64,000 bases of DNA, from the NCBI GenBank assembly GCA_024663395.1, contig JANFAH010000044.1:186001-250000 (forward strand), written 5' to 3'. Origin of the DNA: Pisolithus tinctorius. Lineage: Eukaryota; Basidiomycota; Agaricomycetes; Boletales; Pisolithaceae. The translations under genes and the position numbers were made by a program. Numbering within the stretch: the stretch's first letter is position 1; every line of letters begins with the position of its first letter. A model generated the notes under the pieces. It saw only the letters and a program-made list of their open reading frames with translations, was not told the origin of the DNA and did not search any database. Positions 35,745-47,602 of this stretch are shown here, in pieces.

Positions 35745-36850
35745 GTCAAGGGTAGGGATCTGCCATGTCAAGGATGGAAAATCTCCAACTTGACATGGAG
35801 AATCCCTAGTGGGCCATGGAGAATGCCCAGCTAGACCATGTAGAATCCCCAACATGACATGGAGAATCTCCACCCTTGACATAGAGAATCACCAGTGGGC
35901 CATGGAGAATCCCCACCTTTGATATGGAGAACCTCCACAGGCCATGGAGAATCCCCACACTTGACATGGAGAATCTCCAACATGGCATGGAGAATCCCCA
36001 CACTTGACATGGAGAATCTCCAACATGGCATGGAGAATCCCCACACTTGACATGGAGAATCTCCAACATGGCATGGAGAATCCCCAGTGAGCCATGGAGA
36101 GTCTCCAACATGGCATGGAGAATCTCCAACATGGCATGGAGAATCCCCAGTGGGCCAGGGAGAATCCCTAACATGGCAAGGAGAATCCCCAGCAGGCTGT
36201 GGAGAATCCCCAGTGGGCTGTGGAGAATCCCCAATGTGGCATGGAGAATCCCCACCCTTGACATGGAGAATCCCCAGTGGGCCATGGAGAATCCCCATCC
36301 TTGACATGGAGAATCTCCAATATGACATGGAGAATCCCCAGTGGGCCATGGGGAATCCCCAACATGACATGGAGAATCCCCATCCTTGACATGGGGAATC
36401 TCCAACATGACTTGGAGAATCCCCAGTGGGCCATGGAGAATCTCCAACATGGCATGGAGAATCCCCAGTAGGCCATGGAGAATCTCCAACATGGCATGGA
36501 GAATCCCCAGTGGGCCATGGAGAATCCCCAACATGGCATCGAGAATCCCCATCCTTGACATGGAGAATCTCCACAGGTCATGGAGAATCCCCATCCTTGA
36601 CATGGGGAATCTCCAACATGACTTGGAGAATCCCCAGTGGGCCATGGAGAATCCCCATCCTTGACATGGAGAATCTCCACAGGTCATGGAGAATCCCCAC
36701 ACTTGACATGGAGAATCTCCACAGGTCATGGAGAATCCCCACACTTGACATGGAGAACCCCCACAGGCCATGGGTAATCTCCAACATGACATGGAGAATC
36801 CCCACACTTGACAAGGAGAATCCCCAACATGACATAGACTCAATCCCCAG
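35745..36850 (-). repeat. 20-22-bp satellite, copy 2, about 50 units
   Basis: Same unit family as 19140-20712 but inverted, and without the 593-bp higher-order duplication. Three minus-strand frames are open across much of it (the longest 378 codons), for the same compositional reason. Confidence 0.88.
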
Positions 36851-37484
36851 CAGGACATGGAGTATGCACTTAGAGGATCACCTTCTCTGTCCTTTACACC
36901 AACTGCTGATATACCTTGTGGTGTTGTTAGTGTTTGAGCCACTCAACAGTTCATTTGTTCATAGAACAATACTCTCTGCTTCATGTTCCTTGTCTCCATC
37001 ATCTCACACCTGTGTGATTTTCCTGGTGACAAAGAGGTGATGGTAGTGTCCCAACTTCTGAAAATCACAGGGTTTTTTCAATGGTATATTTGTTGACTTC
37101 ATCATGGGAGCTTGTTGGTGTCCAAACTGTCCTCCATCATCTTGTTGGAGCAGCATGAAGGGCAGGGTGAGCTAAAGCACAGGGTAGGTTAGTTTGAGTG
37201 CATAAGGATGAGTGGAGTGTTTGGTCAGGGGGATGTTTCCTGAGAGTTAACACCCAGATGATTCTGTTGTCATATGCAGAAGGTGTCATTCTACCTCCCC
37301 TTTCCTCTATCATCTGCCCTGCCCCTTTCTCCCCCTGTACCACTCACCTGCTTTCTGTTCTCCTCCATCCCCCCTGCCTTTCAAGGAATCCTCCTGATCA
37401 CCTAGGATTCCAATGCAAGTGCCATAATTGATGGTCTCAAGTTGTGTCACTCTGTAAGAATGGCTTCCAACTTTCCATGGCCTG

Positions 37485-37735
37485 GGAAAATGGGTCTATT
37501 TAGCCTGGGGAAAGCCAAGGATCAACCTGGAAAGCAGGTCTATTTAGCCTGGGGAAAGCCCAGGTTCACCCTAGCAAGTAGGTCTATTTAGCCTGGGGAA
37601 AGCCCAGGTTCACCCTGGCAAGTGGGTCTATTTGGCCTGGGGAAATCCCAGGATCAGCCTGGAAAGCAGGTCTATTTAGCCTGGGGAAAGCCCAGGATCA
37701 ACCTGGAAAGGGGGTCTATTTAGCCTGGAGAAAGT
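37485..37735 (-). repeat. 44-bp tandem array, six units, in E copy 2
   Basis: Six units of GTCTATTTAGCCTGGGGAAA followed by GCCCAGG(A/T)TCA(A/C)CCTGG, the reverse complement of the array at 7590-7925. Confidence 0.8.
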
Positions 37736-38048
37736 CCAATTTGGACCCCAGCTACCCTTTCATTTGATGTATAATATATATATATTATGGAGAAAACATT
37801 TTCACCATCCCTATTAAATTGCTGCTCTGGAGAATCTCCAGCTAGGCAATGGAGAATCTCCAGGAATGGTGGTGGAGAATCCCCAAAAGTTGGGAATTCC
37901 CACCAAAATGACACCTATTAGGTTAATACTTATATCAAAATCTCCAGACCTAATAGGTCTCCAAGGGGGGTTGACTGAAGTGTTAAATACATCCCAGTGT
38001 GGGACACTACCTCCAGGTAGTGTGTGAATAGGGGAAAGCTGTAGGGAA

Positions 38049-39024
38049 AATTCCCTAGGCTCGACCCAAGGGGTGCTGAGTAGGAAGGAGATGTAGAATG
38101 CGATGGTAGAGTTGGTCAAAGAGTCGAATGTAGGTCATGGAATTTAATTCCGCAGAGTTGAAGGTAGGGATAGACTTGCTTTTGAAATTCCAGATGATGA
38201 TCTTGCACCAAGGAAGTAACTCCAAGATGAATTAAGTGCGCAGGAGAGGGAAAATGAGTACTAGTGGAACAAGGACACAAAGACACAGTAGACGCAAAGA
38301 CACAAAGACACAAAGACACAGATACACAGCGGACACAGGGGATGCAAAGACCCTTTGAACTCTTTAGACTCGCACAAGACACAGAATGTGGGTCCTCAAA
38401 AGATGATTCTCATTTCGTCGCTGAGGCGGAATTATATAGTACATGGATAGTAAGGTACTGATCGGAGAAATGTGGGGCGGGAGAAGCAAAACTCCGAAAA
38501 ATAAAGGGGATGACATGTCAGATGTCAAAGCCATACAGCAACATGTGAAAACAAACTGTAAGGTAGCAACTGAGAAAGACAACAGGAAAGATGGGTATCT
38601 TCCAACAGGATGAGTGTACACTGTACCATAGAGTGGAACACGAAGGGTAGAGGCCATAGGTAGAAAGGGGGTCTCGCATTGTGGAGAAAAGTTCATGGGA
38701 AAGGAATGAGAGGGGTAACCGGAGTTTTTACTGATGATCTGTGTGGCTTCCTGGCTACGTGGCAAGGTGAGGGTCGAGGCAACACGACTGCAGAATTCTG
38801 GATAGATGAATGTCAGGTTGATGTTGACACAGAATTTCGGGACGATGACTGATGTGCATTACTGATGGATAGGGAAGCTCCGAAGGTTCGATGGGCGAGG
38901 TGGCACACGAGGCAATGCATGAGGCAGATGGGATAATTCCAAAGATGACAGATGTGGATGGTAACAGCAGAATTTTGGTGTTGGCATCCCTATTTCGGCC
39001 TCAGGGAGTATACTACTCCCTACA
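38049..39024 (-). mobile_element. Solo LTR-like segment, TGTAGGGA family
   Basis: Ends are TGTAGGGAAAATTCCCTAGG at 38049 and GTATACTACTCCCTACA at 39024, i.e. TG..CA with terminal dyads. Read on the minus strand the start TGTAGGGAGTAGTATACTCC resembles 15831-15852. It contains a small ACACAAAG minisatellite (38272-38325) and lies directly against the RNase H tail of a gypsy element. No matching target duplication is seen, so the left boundary may be a rearrangement. Confidence 0.45.
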
Positions 39025-40466
39025 CCGGGTGAAGAGAACATGCTACCAGACACCTTGTCAAGGATCTATGAATTCAATGTGCCAGGCACAATCTGTGCAC
39101 CCAGCGAATACCTCCACCATGATGTGGACATGGACGAATTGACATCACTCTCCAGCACAGGCCAAATTATAACCACACCTGTGTATGTTGGTGTTGAGGC
39201 ACTTGCCATGTCCCTGCGCAGCAGGAAAGATCAGGAGGATCAGCCATCAGAGTGGCAATCAGCGAACACACCAGGTGGACCACCATCGATGATGATGCTG
39301 CCTGGCATGCCCAAATTGACAATCTGGATTAGGCCCCCTCGAGGGACACAGGGCCAACCTACTGTATCTGTGCAAACAGACAAGGCAGCAAGACAATCAT
39401 GGGGTCATCGTCCCTCTCCCCCACCAGCAGAGACAGGATGGCCAGAGACAGGTATGGAATTTGCCAGTTGAATGAAAGGACGTTTCACTCTGCTGGGACC
39501 AGGTGAGTGAAAGAAGGGGGGAGAAGGTGTGGAAACACCTACCTTACCTACAGGCAAACATGCTGTGCCCACATTGCAAGACATGCAGGATGCGGATCCA
39601 AATCCAGTCACCAATACACACATCCCAAATAAGGAAAGAGTGATGCGCATACCACTGGTAGTCTACCCCAGAAACGAAGGACTATTGGAGGCTGCAAGGA
39701 ATAAATATGACTGTGACCTGTTCTTTAAGCAGATCATGAATGACCCTAAGGTGTTTAAAAACCTCAAGGTTACCCCAGACGGCTTTATCAAGTTGAAGCT
39801 ACCAGATCACATGGTATTCTGCATACCAGACATCGAAGTAGATGGCAAACAACTTCGAGAAGAAGTCATTGATCAAGGACACTCAATACTAGCTCATCTG
39901 GGAGCGAAGAAAACAGTCTCATATATAAGGGAGTTCCTGTGGTGGGATACTATGGTAAAAGACATCATGGAATTCTGCACATCTTGCAGAATGTGCCAGT
40001 GTAGTAGGCCCCCAATGCACAAGCCCTTCAGGCTCCTCAACCTGTTATCCATACCCTCCAGACCCTGGGAAGCCATAGGTGTAGATTTCATGGGGCCTCT
40101 CCCTGAATTGATGGACTGGAATGGAATCTATGACTCTATAACCATGATCATTGACCTACTAATGTCCATAGTACACCTTGTACTGAGCAAGACCACCTAC
40201 ACTGCATGCAAAGTTGCAGAACTGATGTTCACGGAAGTGTACAAATACCATGGGCTACCTAGAGCTGTAATCAGCGATCATGATGTGCTATTCACAAGCT
40301 TATTTTGGACACACCTAAATGCTCTGATTGGCATCAAGCAAAAGATGTCAGGTGCATATCACCCTGAGATGGATGGAGCAACCAAATGCACCAATTGCAT
40401 GATTGGCCAGATGCTGCATAGCTGTGTCAGACCTAATCAAAAGGATTGGGTTTCCCAACTGCCCGC
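39025..40466 (+). pseudogene. Ty3/gypsy RNase H tail and integrase, 5' half of the split gene
   Basis: Opens with PGEENMLPDTLSRIYEF, the usual end of RNase H. After a linker, an integrase follows with the HHCC zinc motif (GHSILAHLG..CTSCRMCQ), catalytic D in IGVDFMGPLP and catalytic D in VISDHDVLFTSLFW. The third position lies in YHPEMDGATKCTN, where families have TE and this has TK, so the catalytic glutamate appears lost. The frame 39529-40527 is open for 332 codons. It is cut after DWVSQLPA at 40466 and resumes in phase at 48067-48071 (IEFTINSTTSESMGYAPFFL), which proves a later insertion. The gag, RT and 5' LTR are missing. Confidence 0.9.
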
Positions 40467-40927
40467 TGTAGGAATAGGTAAAATAAGGTACCTAGAAATA
40501 GGAATAGTCAGTAACGGGCAAGTTTAGTGCTCGACCCAAAAGGGAGGTCCTGTTTTGAGAAAAAGAAGTGTAGTAAAAATGTAAAAAATGCGAACTCAAA
40601 TGGAAAACTTAACTCTGTCTGTCCAATAGCTCTTGCCAGTCCTCCTGGCCCTTTGGGTACTCCCCAAAGTAATAAATCTAACTTCAAAAACTCGCCAAAC
40701 TGCGAGACTAGATCACCCTGCTACTGAGGGCCTGTGACATGTACTGGTTCTATAGTAAACTGAACTCGTGCGAACACAGCACATGTGCTTAGTCAGCAAC
40801 ATGGCTGCTCGCCACTAAGTCCAGTGGTACAAACATGAAAACAAAGCAAGAAACAAATCAAGTCCCTCAACCCCTAAACTCCTGACCAAGACAAATTCTC
40901 CTAGGGAACTCGAACTTGTTCCCTACA
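40467..40927 (-). mobile_element. Inverted solo LTR of the G family
   Basis: Runs from TGTAGGAATAGGTAAA to TTGTTCCCTACA and is the reverse complement of the LTRs of element G. It is flanked by CCGC on both sides (40463-40466, 40928-40931). It includes a stretch (TACTCCCCAAAGTAATAAAT) that the neighbouring 5' LTR has lost, so it is not a simple copy of that LTR. Confidence 0.85.
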
Positions 40928-41739
40928 CCGCTGTAGGTAACAGGTTTGAGTTCCCTAGGAGAAATTGTCTTGGCCAGGAGTTTAGGGGTCAGGGAACTTG
41001 CTTTGTTTTCTTGCTTTTGTTTTTGTGTTTGTACCACTGGACTTAGTGGTGAGCAGCCATGTTGCTGACTAAGCACGCATGCTGTGTTTGCATGAGTTCA
41101 GTTTACCAAAAAAACCAGTTCATGTCACAGGCCCTCAGTAGTAGGGTGATTTTGTCTCGCATTTTGGCAAGTGCCAGGAGGACTGGCAAGAGTTATTAGA
41201 CAGACAGAGCTAAGTATTCCTTTCTAGTTCCCATTTTTTACATTTTTGCTACACTTCTTTCTCCAGAGAGAACCTCCCTCTGGGGTCGAGCACTAACTCA
41301 CCCATCATTACTGACTAATTACCATTCTAGGTACTTTCTCTTTACCTATTCCTACATCTGGAGCCCACCATGAGGGGGGTTCTGTTTGTTTTGGGGAAAG
41401 AAGCCACCACTTTATCACTGCACAAAAGTTTTTCTGGATTGGGCTTGGACAAGCTAAGTGTTCAGAATTTCAATTCTAGCTACAGTCTACACTCAGGAAT
41501 TTGGGAAATTTTCAGAGCTATTTTTTGAGCAGCAAATGTCAAGCAAGTATCTAAGTTGAAGATCCTCAAGCCAAGAAGCAAGTCTGAAAGAAAATTAATA
41601 GTCAAATTTTTGCGAAGAAGCCATGAGAATGCACCAAGAGAGCTTGAGGGAATGCCACTGAGGCATTCAAGGGATGCACCATGGTTCTCAGGGTGCGCAT
41701 CTGACCTTTTTAGGTATTTTGAAGGGGTTTGAAGTCTTT

Positions 41740-42140
41740 GCAAGCACGAGAATTGCTTCAATGACCAAGAATGGGCAAAATGGGCTTGCTGGTATGCAAG
41801 CAGTGAAGTCTCAGACTCATGGTATGAATTTGTTGAAGATCAGCTGAGTTGGCCTGAATTCGTGGTGGCCATTGCACATTTGTATCCTGGGTCCCAGAAA
41901 TTGGATAAACAGCATTTGAGAGATGACCTTTATAGTCTCATTGACAGTCAAGCAAGAAGAGAGATTTGTACACAGGAGGAACCACCAAATTACAGGCTTT
42001 ATTTTCTTGACTTATCGACATATCTACAGGTTTTGTGGCAACTCAAGGCCAATGAGCTCAAAGACCTTTATCTACAGGGTTTCAACAAAGAATTCCAGTG
42101 TGAAATTGTGTGGAAAATGCGATGTGACAATCGATGGTGA
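41740..42140 (+). pseudogene. Gag-like fragment of element G
   Basis: Open from about 41750: EWAKWACWYASSEVSDSWYE, FVEDQLSWPEFVVAIAHLYP, GSQKLDKQHLRDDLYSLIDS, then a YFLDLSTYLQVLWQLK..LQGFNKEFQCEIVWKM stretch and a stop at 42140. The order W..W, F..AI..LYPG, DL..L, FL..YL and GF...L matches a gag capsid type I know from fungal LTR elements. It lacks a zinc knuckle and any pol continuation. Too short to be functional alone. Confidence 0.55.
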
Positions 42141-42579
42141 CATTCTGACGACCCATGGCCCATGGAACAAGTAACAATTGCAGCTACAAGACTACTACAG
42201 AAGGGATTTCACTCAGAGCAAGCACAGACAAGCACAGAAGAATACATTGGACCATGAAGTGACCAAGGATCTAGTTCAGACAAGCAACAACTGCCTACAA
42301 AGTTTTTTCCAGTCAATCCTACATACAACTCACTGACAGCTAACCTACAGAGACCTACAGAGCTACAGGAGTGTGTTCAGCATGAGCAGGTGGTGACAAC
42401 AGTGTCAAGAAGTCACAGAAGTGAGAAGGACCAGGCCAAGACACCCTTTGTGTGTTTGTTTTATTCGAGGATTCATCGAGTGAATCAAACAGAGCGACAG
42501 CAATGACAGCAATGACATTACTTAGTGCAGGTCAACAAGATAGGAAGTGCCATGCTATGGAAAATGGAGCACAATGAGC

Positions 42580-45500
42580 GCAAGTACTGAGCTCGATGGC
42601 TCAGAGGTTTGTTTTGATTTCAAAACGCCTTACTTACATCATCAGTATTCTAGGGAGGCTGGCTATCTATGATGAACAGTGATGATCACAATACAAAGAA
42701 GGTCAATGACAATGCTTGGCACAGGATGATGGCTGTGTGAGGAGAAATACAAAGTTCTACAGAATATCATACAGAAGCTACTGCAGTTATGAGTGATGGC
42801 GACAGCAGCAAAGGCAACAATGGCAGCAACTCGAGTGACAGCAATGACGACAATGATGACCCTACTTAGCACAGATAAATGGCCATATGAGGTTGGAAGT
42901 GCCGTCTGATGGGAACAAGGTGCGATGAGTGCAGATGCTGGGCTCAATGGCCTGGGGGTCTGTTTTGATTCTGGAATGCATTACTTACTTCTACTTTATT
43001 CTAGGGAAAACAACTGTATATGATGACATGCGAGCAACACCCAGACAGTCACAATATGAGAAATGATGGTGACAACAAGATTTCACAACAATCGAAGGCT
43101 GCATGAGGCTAGAACACCCATGCAATGGGAATGGAGTGCGATGAGCAAGGATACTGAGCTTGACAGCTCAAAGGTCTGTTTCGATTACAGAATGCCTTAC
43201 TTACATCTATTCTATTCTAGGGATAGCGGTTGGTTGCAACAAAGTGCAACCAACATTCTGGCCATTGCAATTCAAGATTCTATGGCAAGCTACGAATGAG
43301 TGATGGCTGTATCAGCCAGAGCACAAGCAATGATGATGATGGCACTCAATGCTGATCGATGGGTGTGCAAGGCCAAGACAGTCATTTGATGGAGACAAGG
43401 TGCAAGGAGCACAGATGCTGGGCTTGGCACCCCAAGGTTTTGTTACAAATACATAGCATTTTACTTACAGCTGTTCTACTCTAGGGAAATTGGCTATATG
43501 CGACGAATCACAACAGACATCCCTGTGATCACAGTTCGAGGATCAATGGTGAACTACAGGCAAAAGATGCAAGGAAGTATGGCAAGGTGAGGCATGAGAA
43601 GCACTGATGTTGAGCATGACAGCTCGAGGGTTCGGTTCAAATTTGGAGTGGTTTACTTATGTCTACTCTATTCTAGGAAAAACAGATGTGTGAGACAATG
43701 CTTGAGCAACATCCAAGCTGCCACAATGTGAGGATCTATGAAGATCTATGCAGAAACACAGTGGGCTGTTGAGGAGCAGCTATGTGAAGTGATCCGATGA
43801 AGCTACTATGAATGGGGCAAGTGGATAGAACAAGCCAAAGGCTCGAAGATAGCATACAGACTAGTGACTGTGACAGCAATGGTTACAACAATGACAATGA
43901 CAACAACTACAGCAACAGCAGAGACGATGACGGCACTGGATGTGGAGTGATGGCTGTCTGAGATAGGAAGAGCCATTCAATGGGGGCAGGGTGCGAAGAG
44001 CACAGATGGAGAGCCTGACAGCTCAGGTGTCTATTTTTGTTCTGCAGCTTTTTACTTACAAGTATGTTGTTCTAGAGTAGATGACGAGCCAGAAGAAGGA
44101 ATGCATTGACCTTTAGAGCAACAAGTGCAATGACTACGAAATACCATGAGAGAAGCACTCGAAGCAACTCCACAGACTTGTATACCCAAACTACTGTGAA
44201 TATCAATGCGACAGCAAACTTTGGGATTGCAGTGAGATGCGTGGGAGGTGAGGAGTGTCAAATCCAGGCCGAGTGGGCTCGAAGGCCCAATGTGCAGTTT
44301 TTTCTTCAAAGTGCTTTACTTACAACTTCATTATTTCAGGGAATACCAGGTTTTACTAAATATTAATGAATCTTCAAGCAACAATGCACCTACAGTACAA
44401 AGGTCTGGATCGAGATGACCTACAACCAGGCCCCTTCAAGAAGATGCCTACCTTACCATTGATTGAAGCAAATTTTTAGGTTGACATGCCATCAAGCAGT
44501 TAGCGAAGGGAGATGCCACCTCCTTGTTGGATATTGTGCAGAGACACAGCGGTGTCTCATTTGGATCGGGAGATATGTTGAACGAGTCAGGCACTATGCA
44601 TATAGTACACATAGCCTCATTGCTGCAAGGTGTGAGAGACCCCTCCATCTACATTGAGGCCAACATCGAAGCCACCCAAACTGTCATCGATGCAGCTATT
44701 GCAGCTGGTGTATGTAGGCTCATCTACACAAGTTCTGCAGGTATCATATTTATTGGCACTGGTGTCAGGAATGTTGATGAGAGAGTACCCTTTCTGGAGA
44801 AGTCGTTTGACGTGTATAGTGATGCCCAGGAGGTGTTTGGACCTGGAGACCATCAAGTGGAGGGCAGCTCGTATCAAGCATATCATCACAGCCAAACCTA
44901 TGTCCAGACTGGTGACAACAGTAGTCTGTTCAGTTGTACCTATGTCGAGAACATCACATGCGCACACAGACTTGTTGGGAATGAGCTCATTCCTCCTTCC
45001 TCTTACACCTCTACCATGTCAAGCAAACCCAAACTAGACCCTGAAAATGTGACAGTGAGGTCCAACAAACCTTTACACTGTGCTCTCCCTCCCATATGTG
45101 CCACAACTGAATATCACCATGTACTACACAGCTACATGCAGCTGCTCAGTCCCTATGTCATATCTGCACCCAACACTGAATCCATCCTATCCATGTTCAA
45201 TGCCCCATTTGACCCACATGAACTCACAGACCCTATTGACCATTCTCAAGGTGGCAGACTGGCATTTTTCATCACAAATGGAGAACTGATTTATTTCTGG
45301 GACACTACAGGACTGTGCAACAAGCACGAGTGAGGACTATCAAGTCCAAAGGTACAAGGTATAAACTAACAACTATGGGAAGTGTCAAGGGTACAAGCAA
45401 CAGGATTGCAAATTATCACCAAACGATGGTCATTTGAAGCAACAGCAAGCTTTCAGCAGAGGGGAAGCAGAGTAAATTCACACACTGAGCCCAGCAGCTC

Positions 45501-46205
45501 TTTCCTTTTCTTCTACATTTTGCCATTTTGCTTACTACTGCACTGCTGTAGGGAAACCAAGTATCTACAAAAGAGTACAGGCCCCATCCAAGTGGCCAGG
45601 GTTTAGGGGTGTGAAGCGACACATGAGAATGAACACCAGACTATCAAATCGAAGCTACAGGAGACAATTTGACAGTTCTACTATGAGCAGGGAGAATGGG
45701 TACAGTATTCAAGGGAAAGATTGCTGACATTACAGCACAATATTGAAAGAAACAAGATGTTTGATGATGAAGGCCAGGGGGCTGCATGGCAGATGTTGAA
45801 GATGACAACAAGACTTAATGTGGATCAATGGCCACAAGAGATAAGAGGTGTCATGCGATGGAGACGAGGCATGATGGATGCAGATGCTGAGCTCAACAGC
45901 TCAGGTTTTCTTCTTGAATTTAGGACATTTCACTTACAGCTTCATTACTCTAGGGAAGACAACCCTTTACGAGGAACTGCAGTCGCAGTACAGGAGCCTA
46001 CAACAGGCTACGAACATGGGTCACATGATCAAGCAGGGCAGCAAGTACAATGGGCCCAGGTCGAGCTATGACGATGGTCTTCAACAGTAGAAGAAGAGGT
46101 GCAAAGTGTGGGAGACATTAAGATGGCACTGGATGAGCTCAACAGCTCTACATCTCGCTTTTACTCCAAGGAGTTTTACTTACAACTACCTCATTCTAGA
46201 GAGTT
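42580..46205 (+). repeat. Ten intron-shaped tandem modules in element G
   Basis: Modules lie near 42595, 42945, 43150, 43425, 43615, 44010, 44275, 45485, 45890 and 46135. Consensus: GAGCTCGACAGCTCAGAGGT, a T-rich stretch TTGTTTTGAT, then CTTTACTTACA, 12-18 bases, TATTCTAG and GGGAA. Within each, GT near the start, CTTAC as branch site and TAG as acceptor give the shape of a ~50-bp fungal intron. Between modules a second conserved block (ATGGGNACAAGGTGCGATGAG) recurs. Spacing is 190-400 bp except where the ERG26 piece intervenes. Confidence 0.7.
44467..45333 (+). pseudogene. ERG26: ERG26-like sterol C-4 dehydrogenase fragment captured in element G
   Basis: ERG26 (NSDHL) is the NAD(P)-dependent sterol-4-alpha-carboxylate 3-dehydrogenase of ergosterol synthesis. 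Here the product starts inside the nucleotide-binding loop (SKFLG*HAIKQLAKGDATSL, stop where R is expected), then LLDIVQRHSGVSF, ANIEATQTVIDAAIAAGVCR, LIYTSSAGIIF, NVDERVPFLEKSFDVY, FGPGDHQVEG, NSSLFSCTYVENITCAHRLV, PPICATTEYHHV and FFITNGELIYFWD. The stretch from the catalytic tyrosine (VYSD) to FGPGD is shortened by roughly 40-45 residues and the catalytic lysine is gone, so it cannot be active. No intron interrupts ~270 codons, suggesting an mRNA-derived copy. It lies between intron-shaped modules 7 and 8. A related 3-beta-HSD-type reductase is the alternative. Confidence 0.8.
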
Positions 46206-47602
46206 TGAAGTCCCACAAAGTTTGAACAGAGTGTCAGGCAATGACAATGTGGTAGTACTAACTCTCAGCATGAAGAGATGTGTGCCAAGTGACATGGATT
46301 TGTGCACCAAGGCCAAGCACTTGTTTTTGTTTTTTGTTTTTATGATGTTCTACTCATGAATCTACAGGGCTAAGGTACTTGACAAAGTCAAAGTGCAGCC
46401 ATTGATATCTGAAGGCAAAGAAGATGGTGTGAGTTCACGAGCAAAGTGCAAAGACCTAATGACAAAACTCAGGAAAGGGATATGCAAAGTCCAGGTGACC
46501 TTTTTAGTTTTGGTTCAAACACTTTATACTGCAAAGTACAGGTACTTTAGTGCAAAGAAAAAGGCGATCAACAGGGGCAGACAGCTTGAAGCCATTCATC
46601 GGCACTTAGTATCAAGACTCTGTCTACCCAACAGTGAGGTCGAAGGCCAACAATCAAGAGTGAAGCAAATTAGTGCCTGTACCCACCAGGGTCAAAGACC
46701 TATCTTTGAAGGAAGCTCAAGGATCTACAGACTAAAGGTGACAGGTTTTATTTTAGTTTGAACATATACTACATCAGTGTCCTTTGTGTCTAGGGTTGAA
46801 AGAGTAGCAAACAAAGATGGATGACTCAAAGTCACTTGGCAACACTTAGTGCAAGGGCTTTGGCCACCAGAAGAGGTACCAGACGAAGTACAAGAAATCA
46901 GGTGTGCACATGCACAGGGAGTCAAGGCTGTGAAAATAGGAATGGGACAAGTGAATGAGGCAAAGGTCCTGGTGAGCGTGTTGATATATAGTTTTCTTGT
47001 AAAATGAGTTTTGCTTCGAGCGACATCATTCAACCGAGTCACACTAGTCCTTGGGCGATTCTACTCACCCTGAGTTATAACTGCGAGTTACATTATTTTT
47101 TTTGGTGCTAAGTCGTCTTAAGGACAAGTAATGATCGAGAGCACATGTGTATAAGGATAGTAAATACACCACTGAATGGGAGTCTTTTTCTTTAGGTACA
47201 TATATGTGTTCAAGGTGCTCATAGAGGGCTGAAGACTGCACCTTGAAGAGCTGCTGCTGCTTTTGAGGAACTTGGGGGCTGTGGAGTGGTCAAGGGCCAA
47301 AGAGGTCATCTGTGAGGAGGGTGAGGGTTGTGTCCGAGGGTGAGAAGTTTTGAGGGCCAAGAGGGTTGTGCTGCGAGGCCAGGAGTGGGTCTTGGGAGAG
47401 AAGGGAGTCATGTTCAAGTTGCAAGAAAGTTAGAGGGCAAAGAAGGGCGTTGTGTTCGAGTAGTGCAAGGTTAGAGGGGCAAAGAGTTGTGTTTGAAGGG
47501 TATGAGGCATAGTGAGGTCAAGGGAAGCAGATGTGAGGGCAAGGATGTTTGTGCAAGGGGGAGAGCAACCAAGGATGGTTGAATTCTAAACCACCCCTTG
47601 GA
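46206..47602 (+). other. 3' part of element G, no recognisable gene
   Basis: Contains further T-rich, intron-like spacers near 46.32, 46.50, 46.75 and 46.98 kb, and a region (47.13-47.5) with regular GTTGTG(T/C).GAGG words. The whole stretch recurs in reverse at 55170-56452, confirming it belongs to the element. Confidence 0.55.

Larger units (their letters stand above)
35742..37983 (-). mobile_element. E-family repeat, copy 2 (most complete)
   Basis: On the minus strand: leader from CACTTCAGTCAACCCCCC (37983) with the AT dyad near 37.77 kb, six 44-bp units (37735-37485), the ~600-bp unique core (37485-36860) and the satellite (36850-35745). The core and the first part of the satellite match copy 1 almost base for base. 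The first visible difference in length is a missing 21-bp unit near 36.28 kb. No coding domain recognised. Its right edge abuts an LTR at 38.05 kb. Confidence 0.7.
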
